The notes beneath the pieces were generated by a model. The model saw nothing but the letters and a program-made list of their open reading frames with translations. It did no database searches and was not told the origin of the DNA. Shown piece by piece: positions 1 to 6,413 of a stretch of DNA of 13,564 nucleotides (its first letter is position 1; each line of letters starts with the position of its first letter). A program made the translations under genes and the position numbers. Source of the stretch: CAIVAT01 sp038212325 (GTDB taxonomy: Bacteria; Bacteroidota; Bacteroidia; Bacteroidales; FEN-979); contig JBBQUQ010000091.1 in NCBI GenBank assembly GCA_038212325.1, forward strand, positions 1 to 13,564, read 5' to 3'.

Positions 1-38
1 ATTATTAGTGAATTTCTGTGTCAAATGCAATAAAATAT

Positions 39-93
39 GGGGCTAAAGCCCCAGGTGCTCAACCGGTCGCGAACCCCGCGCTAAAGCACGGGG
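39..93. repeat. Pair of REP-like palindromes with GCTAAAGC core
   Basis: Two short inverted repeats lie close together. The first, at 39-52, is the perfect palindrome GGGGCTAAAGCCCC. The second, at 74-93, reads CCCCGCGCTAAAGCACGGGG and has one mismatch in its stem. Both share the core GCTAAAGC, so they look like two members of one repetitive extragenic palindrome family. That such elements may be mobilised by REP-associated (RAYT) transposases is general knowledge; no transposase is seen here. The first hairpin supplies the stop codon that ends the decayed reading frame to its right. Confidence 0.6.
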
Positions 94-928
94 CAATTCA
101 TCCTGCATTTCACATGATGTATTTCCCCGGCCTGCATTGCCCCGGCCTGTATTGCCCTGGCCTGTATTGCCCCGGCCTGTATTTCCCCGGCCTGTATTGC
201 CCCGGTCTTCAGGTGGATTGGGATAGACCACCAAGGGTGTTTCCGTGCCTTCAGGAATTCCGATCATCACGCTCAGTATGCCCGACACGTTCAGCACGCC
301 ATCCCAGAAACCGCCCCCGGTGCCAGAGAAACCGCCATACACATAAGGGTCGGTATTCAACTGGAACCGTGTGGCGTAATAATAGTCGCCTGCAGCAGTG
401 AAGGAGGAGCCGATGCTGGCCTTGAACTCATCATTGTTTCCAACCGGGGCATTATAGGCTGCCCGGAACCCAGTCGGACCAGGTTGACGGATCGGTATTG
501 GTTGTGCTGTATCCGACCCATGCCTGCAGGCCGGCGGCCGGTGTTGGCAGTCCGGTTAGCCCGGCAATATAAGCCTGGCCGAAAACGTTGAATTCCAGTC
601 CCGGTACAATAAATCCCACGCCTCGCCATTGCAGGTTTGCAAAGGTGATGGAAGGGGGTGCAACGCTAACCGTGTAGGTGTAATTGGTGCTACTGTTATT
701 GTTTAATTTGATGGTCACCAGGTCGTAATCGGCTGTTACGGCTGCAAGGGTTGTTGAGAATGCATAATAGGAGACCACCGTTGCGGCAGGCTGGCCCGGG
801 ATGGCGGCTGTACCGGAGGTTCCGGTCATGGTGACCGGCAGCACCACCACCTGTGGCAGCCACATGGAGGGTTGTTTGCCACCTGGGCGTTCCGGTGGCG
901 ATTTTAACCACGCGCCCGCCGGATTATT
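43..928 (-). pseudogene. 5'-truncated, frameshifted remnant of a secreted surface-protein gene
   Basis: Read on the minus strand, this stretch encodes one protein in two frames. The first part runs from about 928 to 452 and contains LQAWVGYSTTNTDPSTW, then stops just after SDWVPGSL. Deleting one base from the CCC run at 462-464 joins the frames and gives WVPAAYNAPVGNNDEF, followed by DYYYATRFQ and YVYGG. That reads as one beta-rich domain of about 140 residues. I recall similar wording from large secreted Bacteroidota proteins, but cannot name the family. No signal peptide or plausible N-terminus is present: the open frame begins after a stop at 929-931, inside the 8-bp repeats. At the 3' end it runs on through VVYPNPPEDR into the 15-bp repeat, coding GNTGR units, and stops in a REP-like hairpin at 43-45. 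The frameshift may be real or an assembly error; the missing 5' part favours a true remnant. Confidence 0.6.
121..210. repeat. 15-bp tandem repeat, six copies
   Basis: Six consecutive 15-bp units start at 121, 136, 151, 166, 181 and 196, with consensus ATTGCCCCGGCCTGT. Units 1 and 5 have T in place of G at position 4, unit 3 has one C-to-T change, and the last unit has degenerated (ending GGTCTTC). The period is a multiple of three, so neither strand is interrupted: the minus strand reads Arg-Gly-Asn-Thr-Gly and the plus strand Tyr-Cys-Pro-Gly-Leu. It lies at the 3' end of the decayed gene, so the peptide repeat is probably a by-product rather than a functional tail. Confidence 0.85.
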
Positions 929-932
929 TCAC

Positions 933-1014
933 ATTTCACCATTTCATTTCACCATTTCATTTCACCATTTCACCATTTTACTATTTTACTATTTTACCAT
1001 TTTACCATTTTACT
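933..1014. repeat. 8-bp tandem repeat array after rny
   Basis: Nine units of ATTTYACY begin at 933, 946, 959, 967, 975, 983, 991, 999 and 1007. Two extra 5-bp ATTTC pieces lie at 941-945 and 954-958. The left units are ATTTCACC and the right units ATTTTACT or ATTTTACC, so two sub-families occupy separate ends of the array. The last unit contains most of the rny stop codon (CTA on this strand, 1013-1015). The array separates rny from the decayed gene and could be variable in copy number. No terminator hairpin is visible in it. Confidence 0.85.
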
Positions 1015-2557
1015 ATTTGGCATAGCTCACCGCCCTTGTTTCCCTGATCACGGTAATTTTAATCTGTCCCGGGTAGGTCATCTCACTCTGGATCTTCTTA
1101 GAGAGGTCGAATGATATCTGGTTGGCTTCGGAATCGGTCACCTTGTCGGCGCCAACAATCACGCGGAGTTCGCGCCCGGCCTGTATGGCATACGTTTTCA
1201 GGACACCCGGGTAGCTGAGTGCCATTTCTTCCAGGTGTTTCAGCCGTTCGATGTAAGCTTCCACCACTTCGCGGCGGGCACCCGGGCGGGCGCCGGAGAT
1301 GGCGTCGCAGACTTGTACAATAGGGGAGATCAGGTTATTCATCTCTATTTCATCATGGTGGGCGCCGATGGCATTGATGATCTCAGGCTTCTCCTTGAAT
1401 TTTTCGGCCAGTTTCATGCCGAGCACGGCGTGCGGCAGTTCCGGCTCGTTATCGGGCACCTTCCCGATATCATGCAGCAACCCGGCCCGCTTGGCGATTT
1501 TGGGGTTCAGGCCAAGTTCAGCGGCCATGGTGGCGCAGAGCTTCGATACCTCGATGGAGTGCTGCAGCAGGTTCTGCCCGTACGATGAGCGGTACTTCAT
1601 CTTGCCGATCATCCTCACGAGTTCATGGTGCAGGTTATGGATTCCGAGATCGATGCTGACCCGCTTACCGGTTTCGATGATCTCCTGTTCGATCTGTTTT
1701 TTTGTCTTGGCGACCACTTCTTCGATGCGGGCGGGGTGAATGCGGCCGTCGGTGACCAGCTTGTGCAGGGCAAGGCGGGCGATTTCGCGCCGCACCGGGT
1801 CGAATCCCGAAAGGATGATCGCATCGGGCGAGTCGTCGATGATGATCTCAACACCGGTAAGTGATTCAAGGGTGCGGATATTGCGTCCTTCACGGCCGAT
1901 GATCCGGCCCTTGATCTCTTCGCTTTCAATGTTGAACACCGAAACGGTGTTTTCAATGGCATGCTCGGAAGCGGTGCGCTGGATGGTTTCGATGATGATC
2001 TTTTTGGCTTCGGTGTTGGCGGTGAGCTTTGCCTCGTCGACGATGTCCTTCATGTAGACGATGGCTTCGTTTTTAGCCTCCTCCTTGAGGGTTTCGATGA
2101 GCTGGGTTTTGGCTTCAACAGCCGACAGGCTTGAAATTGTTTCGAGCTTCTCCACCTGTATTTTCATGGCCTTGTCGACGTCGGCCTGCCTTTTGGCGAC
2201 GGCCTCCATCTGCTGGGCAAGGGTTTGCCTGAGGGTGATCGCCTCCTTCTGCTTTTTGGCAAATTCCTCCACCTTCAGGTTGAGGGCCCCCTCTTTTTGC
2301 TTGAACCGGTTTTCGTTGCGCGCAAGCTCTTCGTTCTTTTCCTGGACGAACTTTTCATGCTCGCTTTTCATCTGCATGAACTTCTCTTTCGCTTGCAGGA
2401 TTTTCTCCTTTTTGGCTATTTCCGCCTTTTCCATGGCGTCTTTGAGCAATGCATCGCGCTTACGTTCCAGCGCCCTGTTTAAAATGGTTCCCGTTATAAC
2501 GCCTCCAGCGACGATGCCTGCTATTGCGACTATGATGTAAATCAGAATTCCTTCCAT
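1013..2557 (-). CDS. rny: Ribonuclease Y
   Basis: A 514-residue endoribonuclease that starts mRNA decay at the inner face of the cytoplasmic membrane. Domain order is the family's: a single N-terminal membrane segment (about residues 5-27), a long charged coiled coil (about 30-200, rich in Lys, Glu and Gln), a KH RNA-binding domain with GRIIGREGRN at 217-226, and an HD hydrolase domain with LLHDIGK (His-Asp at 362-363) and GAHHDE around 400-403. Length matches the usual 510-520 residues, so the gene is complete. The ATG at 2557 places the membrane segment at the extreme N-terminus, as expected. It is the last gene of a minus-strand block after zapA and a 6S-like RNA. Its start lies only about 20 bases beyond the RNA's T-run, and no promoter consensus is visible in that gap, so it may depend on readthrough. 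The 8-bp repeat array begins at its stop codon. Confidence 0.97.
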   Translation of the reverse strand: MEGILIYIIVAIAGIVAGGVITGTILNRALERKRDALLKDAMEKAEIAKKEKILQAKEKFMQMKSEHEKFVQEKNEELARNENRFKQKEGALNLKVEEFAKKQKEAITLRQTLAQQMEAVAKRQADVDKAMKIQVEKLETISSLSAVEAKTQLIETLKEEAKNEAIVYMKDIVDEAKLTANTEAKKIIIETIQRTASEHAIENTVSVFNIESEEIKGRIIGREGRNIRTLESLTGVEIIIDDSPDAIILSGFDPVRREIARLALHKLVTDGRIHPARIEEVVAKTKKQIEQEIIETGKRVSIDLGIHNLHHELVRMIGKMKYRSSYGQNLLQHSIEVSKLCATMAAELGLNPKIAKRAGLLHDIGKVPDNEPELPHAVLGMKLAEKFKEKPEIINAIGAHHDEIEMNNLISPIVQVCDAISGARPGARREVVEAYIERLKHLEEMALSYPGVLKTYAIQAGRELRVIVGADKVTDSEANQISFDLSKKIQSEMTYPGQIKITVIRETRAVSYAK

Positions 2558-2577
2558 GGGTTTATAGTTATATGAAT

Positions 2578-2778
2578 AAAAAAAACCCGCATTATTCAGC
2601 GAGGTATTGATAATCCTCTAACGACACGAATAGGGCTGCCAAACTTTTCGAACGTCCACTGTCAGGGTGTTACCCCTGGTCTCTTGCCGAAGCATGAGTG
2701 AGGCCTGTCCTACGAGTTACTGAGCGTTGCCCTAATATTTGTAATGTTAGGATTACAAACTGTCTGAAATAATGCGGG
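2578..2778 (-). ncRNA. ssrS: Probable 6S RNA (RNA polymerase-binding regulator)
   Basis: About 200 nt between zapA and rny fold as a long rod. The closing stem pairs 2764-2778 with 2586-2599 (CCCGCATTATT with AATAATGCGGG, then CAG/CTG with one bulge). A second stem pairs 2729-2734 with 2631-2636 (GCCCTA/TAGGGC). Between them is a large internal loop whose two sides can each form a hairpin: 2738-2759 (TTTGTAAT/ATTACAAA) and 2601-2618 (GAGG..ATT/AAT..CCTC). The apical part includes CAGGG/CCCTG at 2663-2678. The minus strand is favoured because eight T residues follow the closing stem (2578-2585), while no T-run directly follows on the other strand. Size, rod shape with central bubble, and the zapA neighbour all fit 6S RNA, which sequesters RNA polymerase holoenzyme by mimicking an open promoter. 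No consensus promoter is seen directly upstream, so the 5' end may arise by processing. Identity is inferred from fold and context, not from a covariance search. Confidence 0.75.
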
Positions 2779-2794
2779 TAGATCTTGAATTTTT

Positions 2795-3103
2795 TCAAAG
2801 AACAATTGAGGCTTCCTGCTTAAGCTGTTCATCCAGCGCCTGGTCAATCGCCATCAGCTTGGCCTTCCATTGTGTTTCATTTTCCGACAACAGCTGATCA
2901 TTCTGCAGATATCCTGTGGCATATTCCAATGCTACCATCGCCAGGAGGTCCTGCTTGTCTTTATATGCATAACTGCCGGAGTAATCTTTGATCCGTTTAT
3001 CAATCAGCTTGGCAGCTTTGCGAAAAAGTTCCTCGTTCCCCTTGTCAATGGCCAGCCGGTATGACCGGTCGGCAATGGGCAGAGATATGGAGAGTTCATT
3101 CAT
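2795..3103 (-). CDS. zapA: Cell division protein ZapA
   Basis: A 102-residue cytoplasmic protein of the ZapA family, which binds FtsZ, bundles its filaments and stabilises the Z-ring. The N-terminal beta region (ELSISLPIADRSYRLAI) followed by EELFRKAAKLIDKRI and a C-terminal helix (about 50-95, including DLLAMVALEYATGYL) is the usual layout: a small globular head and a dimerising coiled coil. Length is typical for the family. The start at 3103 lies 22 bases after the stop of the coiled-coil gene, so the two are almost certainly co-transcribed. The 6S-like RNA begins about 17 bases after the zapA stop. The link of zapA to a 6S RNA gene resembles the arrangement known in proteobacteria. Confidence 0.92.
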   Translation of the reverse strand: MNELSISLPIADRSYRLAIDKGNEELFRKAAKLIDKRIKDYSGSYAYKDKQDLLAMVALEYATGYLQNDQLLSENETQWKAKLMAIDQALDEQLKQEASIVL

Positions 3104-3125
3104 TGGCCTGACGATGATTCGTATG

Positions 3126-3413
3126 CTAAGTATTTAAAAGCCCGATACATTTATCGATTTCCCGCACGAGTTCGTTGATTTTCAATTTTGCATCAACGTT
3201 CCCCTCTTTTGTTTCCAGTGTTTTAGTTATTTTTAGTATCCTGATCCTCTCCTCCAGCCGGCTGAGCATCTGCTTTTGTTCGCCGAGGAGTTGTTTCAGC
3301 TCGTGTATTTCGGTTATATGTTTTTTATTGTCAGCACGTTGCATGTGAAGTTGATCCATAAGCTTCCCCAGCTTATATTCAATGCCGGAAACCAGGGTGC
3401 CTACATCCTTCAT
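3126..3413 (-). CDS. Small coiled-coil protein, probable ZapA partner
   Basis: A 95-residue, highly charged protein predicted to be almost all helix. A coiled coil spans roughly residues 5-65 (IEYKLGKLMDQL, then ELKQLLGEQKQMLSRLEERI), followed by a short Thr/Lys linker and a final helix ending ELVREIDKCIGLLNT. It has no membrane segment or signal peptide. It is the first gene after the promoter at 3438-3467 and sits directly before zapA. A coiled-coil protein at this place is a recurring Bacteroidota arrangement in my recollection, and by size and composition it resembles ZapB, which connects to ZapA in proteobacteria. Orthology to ZapB is inference only, since coiled coils of this size carry little family information. 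The ATG at 3413 lies close to the predicted transcription start, giving a leader of about 18 nt. Confidence 0.8.
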   Translation of the reverse strand: MKDVGTLVSGIEYKLGKLMDQLHMQRADNKKHITEIHELKQLLGEQKQMLSRLEERIRILKITKTLETKEGNVDAKLKINELVREIDKCIGLLNT

Positions 3414-3437
3414 AAATAGTCTCCATTATAATTCATG

Positions 3438-3467
3438 CAAAGATAAATAATTTTTTATTTTTTTCAA
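3438..3467 (-). promoter_or_regulatory. Bacteroidota-type promoter for the coiled-coil/zapA block
   Basis: On the minus strand the sequence reads TTG (3465-3467), 19 intervening bases (within GTTG the first G departs from TTTG), then TATCTTTG (3438-3445), which matches the Bacteroidota -7 consensus TAnnTTTG exactly. Transcription should start near 3431, about 18 bases before the ATG at 3413. The spacing and both boxes fit the primary sigma factor of this phylum. Confidence 0.7.
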
Positions 3468-3532
3468 CATGCGTTTCACCTTTTAACCCTTAACCCGATT
3501 AAGCGTTATTATTTTCACGAACAGCGCGGGTT

Positions 3533-4807
3533 ATGAATGAGCACTTTCTTTCCTATTTATGGAAATACCGGCACCTGGACCAGGATGTTGAGACAGAAAC
3601 GGGTGATTTGCTGGCAGTTATTCACCCCGGGGACCAGAACAGCGACAGCGGTCCCGATTTTTTCAACGCCCGGCTACGCATCGGCGACACCACCTGGGCG
3701 GGTAATGTTGAAATTCACGTTCAGGCTTCCGACTGGTACCGGCATGGTCATGATGCCGACCCGGCGTATGACCGTGTGATCCTGCATGTTGTTTACGAGG
3801 CCGACCGCGCAGTTTTTCATCAAAACGGGGAGCCCGTTCAAACGGTGGTGGTGAGGGAGCGGTTTCCGGCATGGATTTTCGAGCGTTACCAGCAAATGAT
3901 GCAGAACCGGCAATGGATCCCATGCATGAACCAGTTGCATGCCGGCGAAGAGCATGGTTTCAGCATGTGGGCCTCCGCGCTTGCCGTGGAGCGCCTCGAA
4001 TTCAAAGCCACCGGCATCAGACAGCTCCTGCGAAGTTGCGGCGATGACTGGGAGGAGGCCATTTATCTCCACCTTGGTGCAGGATTCGGTTTCAAGATCA
4101 ACAGCCTGCCATTTGAGCTGCTGGCAAAATCGCTTCCGCTTAAAATCGCCAGGCAGCATTGTGGCAGCATCGTTCAGCTTGAGGCCCTGCTCTTCGGACA
4201 GGCGGGGATGCTGGAGCGGGATTTCGCAGATTCCTACCCCCTCGGGCTGGCAAAGGAGTATGACTTTCTCAGGGGCAAATACCGCCTGGAGCCAATTACC
4301 GGATCTGCCTGGAAATTTCTCCGGCTGCGCCCGTCCAATTTCCCCACCATCAGGATCAGCCAGTTTGCCGGTTTTCTCCTGCACACCCGGGCGACGTTCT
4401 TTCACCTCGTTGACGGAGTTTCGCCCGCTGCGGGCTTGGATCAGTTCAAAACAGCCGCCTCAGAATACTGGAACAGCCACTATGTGTTTGACAAGCCCTC
4501 TTCGGACAGGGTGAAAATAATGGGCAATTCATGTGTGAATTTGCTTGCTGTTAATGGATTAATTCCTTTCCTGTTTTTTTACGGACTGGAAAAGGGACAA
4601 CCTTCCAGGTGCGAGGCGGCGCTGGAATTCCTGGAACAGTTGGGCGGTGAAGAGAACGGTTGCATCGACCGGTGGAAGGAGGTTGGCTTCCCGGCCGGCA
4701 ATGCGCTTCAGACACAGGCATTGATCCATCTGAAGCAAGCTTATTGTGATAAGAGGCGATGTTTGGAATGCAGGGTTGGAAGTCGTTTACTGGCGGGAAA
4801 GGGGTGA
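3533..4807 (+). CDS. DUF2851 family protein
   Basis: A 424-residue protein of the uncharacterised DUF2851 family, common in Bacteroidota and of unknown function. The N-terminal third has the family's most recognisable block: HPGDQNSDSGPDFFNARLRI at about residues 31-50, then GNVEIHVQASDWYRHGHD and a run of beta strands (VILHVVYEAD). Acidic and His residues cluster there, which hints at a nuclease-like or metal-binding fold, but this is only inference. The C-terminus carries AYCDKRRCLECRVG, whose three cysteines could bind metal and are in my recollection usual for the family. No signal peptide or membrane segment is seen, so it should be cytoplasmic. It is divergent from the zapA block, sharing a 119-bp gap; I see no clear TAnnTTTG box on its own strand. 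The start at 3533 is followed at once by conserved-looking sequence, so it is probably right. Confidence 0.88.
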   Translation: MNEHFLSYLWKYRHLDQDVETETGDLLAVIHPGDQNSDSGPDFFNARLRIGDTTWAGNVEIHVQASDWYRHGHDADPAYDRVILHVVYEADRAVFHQNGEPVQTVVVRERFPAWIFERYQQMMQNRQWIPCMNQLHAGEEHGFSMWASALAVERLEFKATGIRQLLRSCGDDWEEAIYLHLGAGFGFKINSLPFELLAKSLPLKIARQHCGSIVQLEALLFGQAGMLERDFADSYPLGLAKEYDFLRGKYRLEPITGSAWKFLRLRPSNFPTIRISQFAGFLLHTRATFFHLVDGVSPAAGLDQFKTAASEYWNSHYVFDKPSSDRVKIMGNSCVNLLAVNGLIPFLFFYGLEKGQPSRCEAALEFLEQLGGEENGCIDRWKEVGFPAGNALQTQALIHLKQAYCDKRRCLECRVGSRLLAGKG

Positions 4808-4881
4808 TAAAATGCAAAATCAATCATAACCGCAAAATCGAAAATTGGCAAAAAAATGCCACCCACATGACAAATCCCGCA

Positions 4882-4909
4882 ATTTTGCATTTTGCATTTT
4901 GCATTTTGA
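4882..4909. repeat. 7-bp tandem repeat with inverted copies
   Basis: Four tandem 7-bp units occupy the 123-bp gap before the helix-hairpin-helix gene: ATTTTGC at 4882, 4889 and 4896, then ATTTTGA at 4903. Two inverted copies (GCAAAAT) lie upstream at 4814-4820 and 4832-4838, just after the DUF2851 stop. The two sets could pair (AAAATGCAAAAT with ATTTTGCATTTT) to form a stem with a loop of about 60 bases. Each unit also contains TTTG, the -33 box of Bacteroidota promoters, but no matching -7 box follows before the ATG at 4931. Confidence 0.75.
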
Positions 4910-4930
4910 ATTATTATAAACCATCCTTCT

Positions 4931-5662
4931 ATGGCCCGTCAAACACTAAAATCCCGTATTGCCGCCCTACTTGGCGATTACCTCACCTACAACCGCACCG
5001 AGCAGCGCGGCATCCTGGTGCTGAGCATCATCCTGCTGTGTCTGATCGTGGCCAACACGGTGATCCCGTCGGGGACATTCCAGGGCACGCCTGATTTTTC
5101 GAAGTTTTCAGATGAGGTGAGGGCGTTTGAAAAGGGCTGGAAGCGGGCTGCTGACTCCGACAGCATCGCCCGCGCCCGGAAATACATGAGCTTCAGGTAT
5201 AAGCCTGGCGCCTACAACCGCGATTCGCTTGCTTACAACGCAAGGCCGGTCAAGCCTCCCGTGATCATCGAACTGAATTCGGCCGACACCCTTGACCTGC
5301 AGCAGTTGCGGGGTATCGGCCCCGGTTTTGCCAGGCGCATCGTGGGCTACCGCGAACGGCTGAGGGGTTTCAGCAGTAGCGAGCAGGTGATGGAGGTGTT
5401 TGGCATGGATTCGGCCAGGTACGGGCCGATTGCCGGGAACCTGCGGGTCAACCGTGATTCAATACATCCGTTCGACCTGAATACGGTGACCTTCAAGGAG
5501 CTCCTGCGCCATCCTTATTTCCCGTTCCCGGTCACGAAAAACATCATGATCTACCGGCAGAAGAACAAGGTTTTTAAATCACTGGATGAGTTGAAGAATA
5601 TCCCTGGTATCAGCGATTCACTTTTCAGCAGGATGGTCGTCTACCTGCGGCTCGGCCCATGA
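4931..5662 (+). CDS. Membrane-anchored helix-hairpin-helix (ComEA-like) protein
   Basis: A 243-residue protein with one membrane segment near the N-terminus (about residues 27-43, GILVLSIILLCLIVANTVI) after a basic stretch. A charged linker comes next, then helix-hairpin-helix units: the first at about 115-147 (LNSADTLDLQQLRGIGPGFA, then RRIVGYRERLRGF) and a second region at 183-240 (FDLNTVTFKELLRHPYF, ending LKNIPGISDSLFSRMVVYL). These motifs bind DNA non-specifically through its backbone. The layout resembles ComEA, the DNA receptor of natural transformation, but similar proteins are widespread in Bacteroidota without a proven role, so a competence function is not established. The ATG at 4931 follows the 7-bp repeat region. 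Its last 45 bases overlap the end of the rhomboid gene on the other strand, so neither gene has room for an independent terminator. Confidence 0.87.
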   Translation: MARQTLKSRIAALLGDYLTYNRTEQRGILVLSIILLCLIVANTVIPSGTFQGTPDFSKFSDEVRAFEKGWKRAADSDSIARARKYMSFRYKPGAYNRDSLAYNARPVKPPVIIELNSADTLDLQQLRGIGPGFARRIVGYRERLRGFSSSEQVMEVFGMDSARYGPIAGNLRVNRDSIHPFDLNTVTFKELLRHPYFPFPVTKNIMIYRQKNKVFKSLDELKNIPGISDSLFSRMVVYLRLGP

Positions 5663-6283
5663 GCCGTCGTCATCTTCATTATCGTCGCCCCAGTCCCATG
5701 ATTTTCGCTGCGGCCCCAGTTTTCGGTAGTAGAAGGCAAGCACGACCCCGGCCAGCAGTCCCATCAGGTGCGACTCCCAGGAGATGGGCTGGTTTGGGAA
5801 CAACTGCGGAAAAACGCCCCAGATCAGTCCGCCATAGAGAAATGCGACCAGCATGGTAATGACCAGAAGGCCCTTCTCCCGGCGGATCATGCCGCTGAAA
5901 AAGAGAAAGGAGGCTAATCCGTAGATCACGCCGCTGGCGCCGATGTGCTCGGTGCCTTCGCGTGCATACACCCACACCCAGATGCCGGTGACCAGGTACA
6001 CCAGGAACAGGATCATCCAGGCAATATCTTTGTAGAAGTAAAAGAGAAACGAGCCGAGGATCAGGAAAGGCACCGAATTGGCAAACAGGTGGGCGAGGTC
6101 GGCATGGAGGAACGGCGAAGTGAAAATTCCGGGTATTCCTTTGAGCTGCAGTGGGTAGAGGCCGTAATCGTTCAGGCCGAGATCAAAAAGGAGATCGGCT
6201 GCTTTGATCAGCCACAGCAGGATGACGATCAGCACCGGGAACAGCAGGCTCCGGTAAATCTTTATTTTTTCATTGTCGGCCAC
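5618..6283 (-). CDS. Rhomboid family intramembrane serine protease
   Basis: A 221-residue multi-pass membrane protein. The catalytic serine sits in HIGASGVIYG (Ser 117 of the GxSG motif) and the catalytic histidine in SWESHLMG (His 172), the Ser-His dyad of rhomboids. The conserved HADLAHLFANS at 60-70 supplies the His and Asn that line the active site. About six hydrophobic segments span residues 12-185. The C-terminus is a cytoplasmic-looking acidic tail (DWGDDNEDDDG). The start codon is GTG at 6283; no in-frame ATG lies near it, and the GTG puts the first membrane segment at residue 12. Rhomboids cut substrate membrane helices; this one's substrate is unknown. It converges on the helix-hairpin-helix gene, overlapping it by 45 bases, and diverges from ctpA. 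A weak box, TAATTTTA at 6301-6308, could serve as its -7 element. Confidence 0.92.
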   Translation of the reverse strand: MADNEKIKIYRSLLFPVLIVILLWLIKAADLLFDLGLNDYGLYPLQLKGIPGIFTSPFLHADLAHLFANSVPFLILGSFLFYFYKDIAWMILFLVYLVTGIWVWVYAREGTEHIGASGVIYGLASFLFFSGMIRREKGLLVITMLVAFLYGGLIWGVFPQLFPNQPISWESHLMGLLAGVVLAFYYRKLGPQRKSWDWGDDNEDDDGSWAEPQVDDHPAEK

Positions 6284-6371
6284 GATAAAATATTTAGGAG
6301 TAAAATTAGTTAATTAATTACTGCTACCCACGTTTAATGTTACTTTCATCAGCAGAATGAGAAAATAAAAG

Positions 6372-6379
6372 TACCTTTG
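6372..6379 (+). promoter_or_regulatory. Probable -7 box for ctpA
   Basis: TACCTTTG matches the Bacteroidota -7 consensus TAnnTTTG exactly and lies 34 bases before the ATG at 6414, which would give a leader of about 28 nt. No good TTTG box is found 19-21 bases upstream; the nearest (TTTC at 6344-6347) is 24 bases away, so the promoter is only half supported. Confidence 0.5.
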
Positions 6380-6413
6380 ACGGCCCAAAAACATCCTAAT
6401 TATACCTTTACCA

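Noticed and set aside
18..401. Plus-strand frame of 127 codons with a Pro-Gly-Leu-Tyr-Cys repeat
   Set aside because: Its repeats are simply the 15-bp DNA repeat read in frame, and the rest is antisense to the remnant's better-supported reading.
121..1014. Possible CRISPR array
   Set aside because: Repeat units of 15 and 8 bp are directly adjacent, with no unique spacers, and no cas genes are present.
2578..2778. RNase P RNA, tmRNA or SRP RNA as alternatives
   Set aside because: About 200 nt is too short for the first two and long for a small bacterial SRP RNA; none of their hallmark conserved motifs is seen, whereas the rod with central bubble fits 6S.
3674..4405. Minus-strand open frame of 243 codons
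   Set aside because: Antisense to the DUF2851 gene and without any recognisable domain.
4931..6283. Helix-hairpin-helix protein and rhomboid as a competence locus
   Set aside because: They are convergent rather than co-transcribed, and no ComEC, ComF or pilus gene lies nearby.
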